From NCBI GenBank assembly GCA_004525875.1, contig SPBQ01000025.1:1-12218 (forward strand): a DNA stretch of 12,218 bases, in the 5' to 3' direction. This document shows positions 6,841 through 12,218 of this stretch, piece by piece; position 1 is the first letter of the stretch; each line of letters opens with the position of its first letter. The stretch is from Myxococcales bacterium. GTDB taxonomy: Bacteria > Desulfobacterota_B > Binatia > UBA1149 > SPBQ01. The translations under genes were made by a program, and so were the position numbers. The notes below the pieces were generated by a model, which ran no database searches, had not been told where the DNA came from, and worked only from the letters and a program-made list of their open reading frames with translations.

Positions 6841-6870
6841 TCGACAGTGGCAAATCAAGCATCGCCTAAT
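6841..6870 (+). promoter_or_regulatory. candidate sigma70-like promoter for ddl
   Basis: TCGACA (6841-6846, five of six to TTGACA) is followed after 18 bases by CCTAAT (6865-6870, four of six to TATAAT). A start near 6877 would give ddl a leader of roughly 95 bases. The hexamers are imperfect, and this lineage's promoter consensus is unknown. Confidence 0.3.
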
Positions 6871-6881
6871 CCTGAAATGAA

Positions 6882-6899
6882 GGCTGGCTACATCCAGCC
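6882..6899 (+). promoter_or_regulatory. hairpin in the presumed ddl 5' leader
   Basis: GGCTGG (6882-6887) and CCAGCC (6894-6899) pair perfectly around a 6-base loop. If transcription starts at the candidate promoter just upstream, this hairpin is at the 5' end of the ddl transcript, where it could stabilise the RNA. It has no T-run, so it is not a terminator. Confidence 0.3.
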
Positions 6900-6973
6900 A
6901 CGGCGCGACGCGTGCCGCGCACCTCGGCGCGAGCCCGTTTCCATCCCCCCCGGCCGGTGCTACACCGATCGAA

Positions 6974-8059
6974 ATGTCGAACGATCGTAGGCACGTGGCC
7001 GTCCTCATGGGCGGCGCGTCGGGGGAACACTCGATCTCTCTCAGATCGGCGGCCGCCGTGACCGAAGCCCTCGAGCAAGCCGGACACGCGGTCATGCCGC
7101 TCGGCATCACACGTGGTGGAAGCTGGCGCACGGGCGATTTCGGCGACCTCCTGGCCGCCGCGCGCGGCGAGCTCGTCGAGGTCGGTGAGGACCTCGGACG
7201 ACCCGTGACGCTCGTACGCGACGGCGACCAGGTTAGAACGATGCCCCTGCAGGGCCCGCTCCGCGCCTCGGAGGGCCGACCGATCGACGTCGTATTCCCC
7301 ATCCTTCACGGGCCCGGCGGCGAGGACGGCACGTTGCAGGGGCAGCTCGAGATGCTCGGGGTGCCCTTCGTCGGCGCCGGCTGTCGTGCCTCCGCGCTGG
7401 CGATGGACAAGATCGCTTCGAAGGTCCTGTGCGCCGGCGCCGGCCTCGCGCAGGTCGATTTCCTCGTGGCCGGCGAGCGCGACGCGGACGGGCTCGCGGC
7501 CGCGATCGACGCTGCGTTCGGCTTTCCCTGTTTCGTCAAGCCCGCAGCGCTAGGCTCCTCGGTGGGCATCTCGCGCGTGGAGACGAGCGCGGAGCTGGGC
7601 GCGGCGCTCGATGAAGCACGCCGCTGGGACGCGCGCGTCATCATCGAGCGCGCAGTCGACGTCCGCGAGATCGAGCTGGCACTGCTCGGCAACGAGACGC
7701 CGGAGTTCTCACCGGCCGGCGAGATCATCATCCGAAGCGGCTTCTACGACTTCGAGAGTAAGTACGTCAACGACAGCGCTGAGCTCGTCGCGGGTGCCGA
7801 GGTCGCATCCGAGCAACGCGATGCCATGCAGGCCATCGCCCGCGAGTTCTGGCAGCTGATCGGCTGCCGGGGCATGGCGCGCGCTGACTTCTTTGTCGAG
7901 CGATCGAGCGGCCGCGTGCTCTTCAACGAGTTCAACACGATCCCGGGCTTCACCGCGATCAGTATGTATCCGCGCTTGTGGAACGAGGCCGGTGTCGATC
8001 TCCCGCAACTCGTCGCCCGGCTGATCGATCTCGCTCTGCGGTCGGCACCAGGGCGTTAG
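6974..8059 (+). CDS. ddl: D-alanine--D-alanine ligase
   Basis: 361 residues, ATG 6974 to TAG 8057-8059. It joins two D-alanines at the cost of ATP to make the dipeptide that ends the peptidoglycan stem, in the cytoplasm. Motifs in order: GGASGEHSIS (13-22, with E18 for the first D-Ala), HGPGGEDGTLQG (112-123), MDK (144-146), KPAALGSSVGIS (189-200, ATP-grasp loop), YDFESKY (258-264, omega loop), ARADFF (302-307, metal ligand D305), NEFNT (318-322, metal ligands E319 and N321) and PGFTAISMYP (324-333). Tyr264 at the end of the omega loop is the residue known to favour D-Ala-D-Ala over D-Ala-D-Lac products, so classic specificity is expected. Phe replaces the usual Ile in NEINT. The gene is outside any mur/fts cluster, divergent from a LysR regulator, and its 3' end overlaps the acyl-CoA ligase gene tail-to-tail by 4 bases. 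No ribosome site is clear. Confidence 0.96.
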   Translation: MSNDRRHVAVLMGGASGEHSISLRSAAAVTEALEQAGHAVMPLGITRGGSWRTGDFGDLLAAARGELVEVGEDLGRPVTLVRDGDQVRTMPLQGPLRASEGRPIDVVFPILHGPGGEDGTLQGQLEMLGVPFVGAGCRASALAMDKIASKVLCAGAGLAQVDFLVAGERDADGLAAAIDAAFGFPCFVKPAALGSSVGISRVETSAELGAALDEARRWDARVIIERAVDVREIELALLGNETPEFSPAGEIIIRSGFYDFESKYVNDSAELVAGAEVASEQRDAMQAIAREFWQLIGCRGMARADFFVERSSGRVLFNEFNTIPGFTAISMYPRLWNEAGVDLPQLVARLIDLALRSAPGR

Positions 8060-9672
8060 TCCACGCCGAAACTTTCGCGCAGCTCGCGGCGAAGGATCTT
8101 GCCCGAAGCGTTCTTCGGGAGCGCCACGAGGATCTCAACCGTGCGTGGCTTCTTGTAGCCGGCCAGGACACCCGCGCAATGCTCGAGGAGCTCGCGCGGA
8201 TCCGCGTCGGCTCCATCGCGCAACACGACGAACGCTTCAACGGTCTCTCCCCACTCGGCATCCGGCCTTCCGACCACGGCCGACTCGAGCACGGCCGGAT
8301 GGGTCGACAGCACGTCCTCGATCTCTCGCGGGTAGACGTTGAAGCCTCCGCTCACGATCATGTCGTGAAGCCGATCAACGATAGTGACGTTGCCCTCGAC
8401 GTCGCGCCGCCCGACGTCGCCGGTGTGCATCCAGCCCTCGGAGTCGAGCCCCTTGAGCTCATCGGGCGCCCACGCCGCATCGCTCGTCCAGTACCCCTTC
8501 ATCGTGTTGCGGCCGCGTACGAGGATCTCGCCACTCTGTCCCACGGACGCTTCGCGACCGTCCGGGGCCATGATACGAAGCTCGCCGATCGACGTGGGAC
8601 GGCCACACGAAGCGAGCCGAGCACACCAGGCGGAGTCTGTCTCGCCGGCACGCTGGCAATGGGCTTGGCGCGACAGCGACGTGACCGGCCACGTCGACTC
8701 GGTCAGTCCGTAGAGCTGCACGAACACCGGGCCGAGGAGCTCGAGACCCCGGACGAGCCTGTCGACCGGCATCGACGCTCCCCCGTAGACGATCGTTCGC
8801 AGCGTGCGGCTCACCGTCTGAGCCGACGCGTCGTCGAGCAGCTCGACGACGCGTACGACCATTGTGGGCACCAGGAAGACCGCCGTCACTCCGTGACGCT
8901 CCACTATCGCCGGGAACTGCGTCGCATCGAAGCGCGACATCAGCAGCGCGCGAGCTCCGACGACGGCGTGGGGCAGAAGCATCGCGCCGCTCGCATGCGT
9001 CATCGGCGCTACCTGCAAGAGAACGTCTTCAGTCTCGATGGGCGCGATCACGCGTGACACGATCTCGAGCGAGGCGTCGTAGCAGCCGCGAGTCAGAACC
9101 GCGCCCTTCGGTCTCCCGGCCGTACCAGAGGTGTAACGGATACGTACGGGGTCGTGTTCACCAGAGATCCGGCGCGGTCCGCGTGCGGGAGAGGAGGACA
9201 CAATAGCATCCCATCCCTCTTCGGACCGGTCCGCCACAAGAACCCGACATCGGCTGGCGGCGGCGAGCGTGCCGGCGAGCTCGGCATAGCGCTCGGCGGC
9301 GATGAGTACGGCAGGTGTGCTGTCGGCCAGCATCGCGGCCTGCTCGGCGGTCGACGAGCGCACGTTGAGCGCTACCCACAGATAGCCACCGAGCAGGCAC
9401 GCCCACTCGGTGACGACCAGATCGATGGAGTTGTCGAGCAAGACCGCCAAGCGATCACCCGCCGACATCCCCATATCCTCCAACGCTGTACACGCTCGCA
9501 AGACGCGATCATGCAGCTCCGCGTAGCTCGTCCGTCGTCGGTCGTGGGCCGGCCCGTGCGTGCTGGCAGGGGTACCGCCGACGTCGGGTTCGTACTCTTG
9601 CGCCAGGTCGACCAGCGCCGTCCGCGCGCCGTGACTGCGCGCTGCGGCCTCGATAGCATCGACGACCGTCAT
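8056..9672 (-). CDS. AMP-forming acyl-CoA synthetase / ligase (ANL superfamily)
   Basis: 538 residues, ATG at 9672. The ANL signatures are complete: the phosphate-binding loop YTSGTAGRPKG (180-190), YGLTES (321-326), GWMHTGD (413-419) with the ribose-binding Asp419, the hinge and A8 region RLHDMIVSGGFNVYPRE (434-450), and PKNASGKILRRE (519-530) with catalytic Lys525. Such enzymes adenylate a carboxylic acid with ATP and then form the CoA thioester. The layout resembles fatty-acid or aryl-acid CoA ligases of the long/medium-chain type; the substrate cannot be inferred. It follows coaE with its ATG directly after that gene's TGA, so the two are almost certainly one transcript and probably translationally coupled. 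A weak GGAGTC about 12 bases upstream is the best ribosome-site match. The 3' end overlaps ddl by 4 bases in convergent orientation. Confidence 0.93.
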   Translation of the reverse strand: MTVVDAIEAAARSHGARTALVDLAQEYEPDVGGTPASTHGPAHDRRRTSYAELHDRVLRACTALEDMGMSAGDRLAVLLDNSIDLVVTEWACLLGGYLWVALNVRSSTAEQAAMLADSTPAVLIAAERYAELAGTLAAASRCRVLVADRSEEGWDAIVSSSPARGPRRISGEHDPVRIRYTSGTAGRPKGAVLTRGCYDASLEIVSRVIAPIETEDVLLQVAPMTHASGAMLLPHAVVGARALLMSRFDATQFPAIVERHGVTAVFLVPTMVVRVVELLDDASAQTVSRTLRTIVYGGASMPVDRLVRGLELLGPVFVQLYGLTESTWPVTSLSRQAHCQRAGETDSAWCARLASCGRPTSIGELRIMAPDGREASVGQSGEILVRGRNTMKGYWTSDAAWAPDELKGLDSEGWMHTGDVGRRDVEGNVTIVDRLHDMIVSGGFNVYPREIEDVLSTHPAVLESAVVGRPDAEWGETVEAFVVLRDGADADPRELLEHCAGVLAGYKKPRTVEILVALPKNASGKILRRELRESFGVD

Positions 9673-10284
9673 TCAGGACGCGAGGGACTCCAGCAGCCCC
9701 CGCCAGGCGCGGTCCACCTGCACCTCGAGATCTTCTATGCCGCCGTCGTTCTCGATCACCGTCGAGGCGATCCGACGTCGCTCCTCATTGGTGGCCTGGG
9801 CAGCGAGCCGCAAACGCACGTCGCCGGGGTCCATACCGCGTTGCTCTACCAGTCGCTGCGTGACCGTGGCGGGCTCCGCGATGACGGCCCACATCGTCCC
9901 CTGCTCGCCGGCCCAGCCGATCTCGGTCATCAGCGCCGCCTCGATCACGACGATCGCTCCGGGGTCGGATGTCGTCGCCTCGAGCAACCGGCCGGCGATC
10001 TCCTTGCGGACGAGCGGATGGATCATGCGATTCAGTTCGGCGAGCGCGGCCTCGTCGCCGAACACACGCGCACCGAGAAGCGCTCGGTCGATCGAGCCGT
10101 CCTCGGCCACGATCTTCGCTCCAAAGCGCTCCACGAGTAGGTCGTGCCCTTCGGTGCCCGGCGCGTAGACCTCGTGTGCCACACGATCCGCGTCGATGAC
10201 GACCGCGCCGCGGTCGCCCAGCATCTGCGCGACCGTCGACTTGCCGGATCCAATTCCTCCGGTCAGTCCGACGATGAACGACAC
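9673..10284 (-). CDS. coaE: dephospho-CoA kinase
   Basis: 203 residues from a GTG at 10284. The enzyme phosphorylates the 3'-hydroxyl of dephospho-CoA, the last step of CoA synthesis, in the cytoplasm. The P-loop GLTGGIGSGKST (6-17) follows a first beta strand immediately after the start, then come VIDADRVAHEVY (29-40), NRMIHPLVR (85-93), VVIEAALMTE (112-121, at the place of the usual PLL(F/Y)E block) and AAQATNEERR with ENDGG (161-182), all expected CoaE blocks. The length is typical. The frame is open far upstream, to 11556, but only because it is antisense to the glycosyltransferase gene; the family starts right before the P-loop, and GTG at 10284 is the fitting codon. No clear ribosome site is present. 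The downstream acyl-CoA ligase begins at the base after its stop, an arrangement joining CoA supply with CoA use. Confidence 0.94.
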   Translation of the reverse strand: MSFIVGLTGGIGSGKSTVAQMLGDRGAVVIDADRVAHEVYAPGTEGHDLLVERFGAKIVAEDGSIDRALLGARVFGDEAALAELNRMIHPLVRKEIAGRLLEATTSDPGAIVVIEAALMTEIGWAGEQGTMWAVIAEPATVTQRLVEQRGMDPGDVRLRLAAQATNEERRRIASTVIENDGGIEDLEVQVDRAWRGLLESLAS

Positions 10285-10380
10285 GCGGTCATTGTGTGCG
10301 GTGCGCGCGACCGCGGCAACGCCGGTGATCTCCACCCGACCCGTCGCCGTCGCGACCCCCCGTCCGGCTTGGCCAGGACC

Positions 10381-10436
10381 CCGCGGTCGGGCATTGTGAG
10401 CCGTCGTGCCGCAGTCGCCACACAATGCAACCGCGG
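10381..10436 (+). repeat. long two-part inverted repeat (hairpin A)
   Basis: CCGCGGT (10381-10387) plus GCATTGTG (10391-10398) pair with CACAATGC (10421-10428) plus ACCGCGG (10430-10436). That makes 15 base pairs with a 3/1 internal loop and a 22-base terminal loop. It could be a regulator-binding dyad in DNA or a hairpin in the glycosyltransferase leader RNA. It ends 55 bases before the GTG start of that gene. Confidence 0.45.
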
Positions 10437-10464
10437 ACCCGCTCCTTGCCCGGCCGGGTCCGCG
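10432..10464 (+). repeat. 10-bp perfect hairpin (hairpin B) overlapping hairpin A
   Basis: CGCGGACCCG (10432-10441) and CGGGTCCGCG (10455-10464) form a perfect, very GC-rich 10-bp stem with a 13-base loop. Its left arm shares 10432-10436 with the right arm of hairpin A, so in RNA the two are mutually exclusive. No T-run follows, so it is not a standard intrinsic terminator. It ends 27 bases before the start codon at 10492. Confidence 0.45.
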
Positions 10465-10491
10465 CAACCTCGACGACCGCGGCGGCCGCCC

Positions 10492-12063
10492 GTGACCCGA
10501 CGCACGTTCGCGATCGGCCTGATCGCGGTGCTCGCGGCCGGTGCAGCCGTGCGCATGGTCGGCACGGATTGGGGAGAACCGGACGGCTATCATTTCGACG
10601 AACGCTTCGTGCTCGCGCCCGCGCTCCGCATCGTCGAGACCGGAGATCCAAACCCGCGATTCTTCAACTACCCATCCGCGCTGATCTACGCGACGACGGG
10701 CATCGTGTGGCTGCACTCGACCGCGGGCGACATGCCGCTCGAACTGCCCGACTCGCCGGCCTACGGCCCGGCCGACCTGGGAACTTGGACGTGGCCCGCC
10801 CTGCGCGATTCGAGACGGTTGGTGTCGATCCTCGGCGTGCTCGGGATCCTCGGCGCGGCGTGGCTCGCCTACCGCACCGGCGGCCGTGAAGCAGCGCTGC
10901 TCGCCGGCGTGCTGGTCGCGTCGCTCGCACTGCACGCCGAGCATTCGCACTTCCTCACGACCGACGTCCCCATGACGACGATTCTGACGTTCGCCTTCGT
11001 ACTCGGCGCCCGGCCGGGAGCGGGTGCCGCGGCCGGCGCGGCCTCGGGCGCGGCACTCGGGCTGGCGATCGCCACCAAATACACAGCCGGGTTCGCACTC
11101 GTGCCGATCCTCGGCGTGAACGCGCCCGCCGGAGGCAGCCTGGTCCGCGCGGCGGCGGTCGTCCCCCGCGCGCTGGTCGCGTTCATCGCGGCATGCCCGT
11201 TCGCCTTGCTCGACTGGTCGAAGTTCACGAACGATCTCACCATCGTGCGCGGTCACTACCGCCGCGGACATCTCGGCGCAGAAGGCAACGGTAACTGGGG
11301 GTGGTACCTCATGCGACTGCGCCAGGAGGGTCTGGGGAGCACCGGCCTGGGGCTGCTCGTCCTGGGGCTCGCCGGCGTGCTCGTTGACACGATCCGGCCG
11401 CAGCGTTCCTGCGCGGGCCGTGACGGTGGCCCCGCGATCGCGCTCGTGATTGCGGCAACCGCCATTGCATGTTTCGGCTGGCTGGGACCGGTACGCGTTC
11501 GGTTCGAGCGCAATCTGATCCCGGCCGTCGTGCTGGCCGCGGTGGCGTCCGCGCACGGGCTCACGGCGCTGCTCTCACGCCTGCCGGCACGCGAAAGCGA
11601 CACTCTGCGTGGGCTCACCAGTGTCCGCAGCGTCTGCACGGGGCTCCTGATCGTCGCGCTCGCGGCGCCGGCCGCGCTCGCGATGCGGCGCACGGCGATG
11701 CTCGCCGGCGACGATACGCGATCCCAGGCCGCAGCGTGGATCGCTGCGACGTTGCCGGCTGGCTCAAAGATCATCCGCGAAGAGTACACGCCGAGACCCG
11801 ATCCCGATCGCTTCGACGTTCTGTACGTCTGGTCGCTCGCGGTCCGCGACCCCGTCTGGTACCGCACCAACGGCGTGGACTATGTCGTCGCGTCGAGCGC
11901 AATTCACGGCCGCTTCCACGGGCCAGGCAGCTTTGAGGCCGAGCGCTACGGACGCCTCTTCCTCTGGCCCAAGGCAGCGAGTTTCGTTCCGGGGCCGACC
12001 GTGCGAGGGCCCGCCGTGACCGTGTTCAAGGTGCCGCCCCTGCCTCCCGGCACCAGCGAATGA
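10492..12063 (+). CDS. GT-C membrane glycosyltransferase (PMT/ArnT-like)
   Basis: 523 residues from GTG 10492 to TGA 12061-12063. The N-terminus has basic residues (TRR) then a transmembrane helix (about 6-22), followed by the acidic motif in YHFDERF (33-39, D36/E37), the hallmark of GT-C enzymes that take a sugar from a polyprenyl-phosphate carrier outside the membrane. A second typical segment is HFLTTDVPMTT (153-163). Many hydrophobic helices follow, including an Ala/Gly-packed one (about 176-195), then RFERNLIP (337-344) near the last helices. The C-terminal soluble part (about 405-523) opens with DDTRSQAAAWIAATLPAGS, usual for this group. It probably modifies a lipid or protein in the envelope; donor and acceptor are unknown. 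The in-frame upstream starts (10396, 10144) would add Arg/Pro-rich sequence before the helix, so GTG 10492 is preferred. It overlaps the next gene by ATGA. Confidence 0.85.
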   Translation: MTRRTFAIGLIAVLAAGAAVRMVGTDWGEPDGYHFDERFVLAPALRIVETGDPNPRFFNYPSALIYATTGIVWLHSTAGDMPLELPDSPAYGPADLGTWTWPALRDSRRLVSILGVLGILGAAWLAYRTGGREAALLAGVLVASLALHAEHSHFLTTDVPMTTILTFAFVLGARPGAGAAAGAASGAALGLAIATKYTAGFALVPILGVNAPAGGSLVRAAAVVPRALVAFIAACPFALLDWSKFTNDLTIVRGHYRRGHLGAEGNGNWGWYLMRLRQEGLGSTGLGLLVLGLAGVLVDTIRPQRSCAGRDGGPAIALVIAATAIACFGWLGPVRVRFERNLIPAVVLAAVASAHGLTALLSRLPARESDTLRGLTSVRSVCTGLLIVALAAPAALAMRRTAMLAGDDTRSQAAAWIAATLPAGSKIIREEYTPRPDPDRFDVLYVWSLAVRDPVWYRTNGVDYVVASSAIHGRFHGPGSFEAERYGRLFLWPKAASFVPGPTVRGPAVTVFKVPPLPPGTSE

Positions 12064-12218
12064 CCGAGACGCGTTCCGACGCCGCCATCGCGGCCGCAAT
12101 CTGGATCGCGGCGGTCGCCTTCTATCTCAGGTTCGATCCGTTCAACCGGTTCGTCGGCCTGGATGCAGCCACCTGGGACTGGATGTCGATCTCGTTGCTG
12201 GAGGGGCGGATCCCGTAC
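12060..12218 (+). CDS. polytopic membrane protein, likely second GT-C glycosyltransferase, 3' end missing
   Basis: ATG at 12060 overlaps the TGA of the preceding gene (ATGA), and the frame stays open to the window edge, giving 53 residues. The start MTETRSDAAIA is followed by a hydrophobic helix (about 8-24), FDPFNRFVGLDAATWDW, and SLLEGRIPY. That last pattern, an acidic residue after the first helix and then a leucine-rich helix ending in G-x-x-PY, is common at the N-terminus of PMT-like glycosyltransferases. Here the usual Asp-Glu pair is replaced by Asp-Ala. The tight overlap with the previous glycosyltransferase supports a shared operon and translational coupling. With only 53 residues the family is a guess; that it is coding is well supported. 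Confidence 0.65.
   Translation, partial: MTETRSDAAIAAAIWIAAVAFYLRFDPFNRFVGLDAATWDWMSISLLEGRIPY

Larger units (their letters stand above)
10285..10491. promoter_or_regulatory. repeat-rich divergent gap between coaE and the glycosyltransferase
   Basis: The 207 bases between two divergent genes hold four CCGCGG sites (10311-10316, 10381-10386, 10431-10436, 10477-10482). The sequence CACAATG followed by ACCGCG occurs three times in and next to the gap: minus strand 10296-10284 with no spacer, minus strand 10398-10381 with a 4-base spacer, and plus strand 10421-10436 with a 2-base spacer. No convincing -35/-10 pair or open reading frame with family features was seen. It is presumed to contain both promoters. 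Confidence 0.45.

Noticed and set aside
7978..9057. 359-residue plus-strand open frame
   Set aside because: It is antisense to the acyl-CoA ligase, whose full motif set is on the other strand. The translation is rich in Arg/His/Asp with no recognisable domain.
9154..10140. 328-residue plus-strand open frame
   Set aside because: It is antisense to the ligase and coaE, both well supported, and has no motif of its own.
10144..10491. Upstream starts of the glycosyltransferase gene (10144, 10396)
   Set aside because: They add Arg/Pro-rich sequence antisense to coaE or across the repeat-rich gap. The GTG at 10492 gives a normal basic-then-hydrophobic N-terminus.
10285..11556. Upstream extension of the coaE frame to 627 residues
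   Set aside because: The extension is antisense to the glycosyltransferase gene and low-complexity. The CoaE domain begins exactly at GTG 10284.
1..12218. CRISPR arrays, tRNA/rRNA genes, insertion sequences, toxin-antitoxin or phage-defence genes
   Set aside because: No regularly spaced direct repeats, no tRNA-like cloverleaf, no transposase or integrase motifs and no known defence domains were seen on either strand.

Overview
The window is ordinary-looking, densely packed chromosomal DNA from a high-GC bacterium. Twelve protein-coding genes fill almost all of it, the largest gap is about 210 bases, and I see no rRNA, tRNA, CRISPR array, phage or insertion-sequence gene. A lipoprotein with a lipobox, a D-Ala-D-Ala ligase, a CDP-alcohol phosphotransferase and lipid-carrier-type glycosyltransferases all say Bacteria. 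The F420-type luciferase-like oxidoreductase, the proteobacterial-style N-terminus of the Smr protein and the TolB-like propeller fit an uncultured Gram-negative lineage of the old deltaproteobacterial grade (Myxococcota or Binatota-like). That placement is a low-confidence inference. Clear Shine-Dalgarno sequences are scarce.

Layout, left to right. (1) 1-1071, plus: the C-terminal part of a TPR-like protein whose start lies outside the window. (2) 1097-4761, minus: four genes probably read as one run in the order Smr-domain protein, seven-repeat beta-propeller, CDP-alcohol phosphotransferase, lipoprotein; the propeller and phosphotransferase genes overlap by 13 bases. (3) 4865-5797, plus: a luciferase-like (probably F420-dependent) oxidoreductase, divergent from the Smr gene across 103 bases that hold two short dyads. 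(4) 5856-6764, minus: a LysR-type regulator, divergent from (5) 6974-8059, plus, a D-Ala-D-Ala ligase; the AT-rich gap between them carries a perfect 9+9 inverted repeat. (6) 8056-10284, minus: dephospho-CoA kinase (coaE) followed with zero spacing by an AMP-forming acyl-CoA synthetase-like ligase. (7) 10492 to the right end, plus: a large GT-C membrane glycosyltransferase and, through a 4-base ATGA overlap, the start of a second polytopic membrane protein.

Most genes are housekeeping or generic metabolism: cell-wall precursor synthesis, CoA synthesis and use, phospholipid head-group chemistry, envelope glycosylation. I found no defence system or obviously new multi-gene machine. The most unusual non-coding signal is the 207-base gap between coaE and the glycosyltransferase gene. 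It holds four CCGCGG sites, three copies of CACAATG followed closely by ACCGCG, and two overlapping hairpins that could not both form in the same RNA. The LysR/ddl gap and the coaE/ligase pairing come next in interest.
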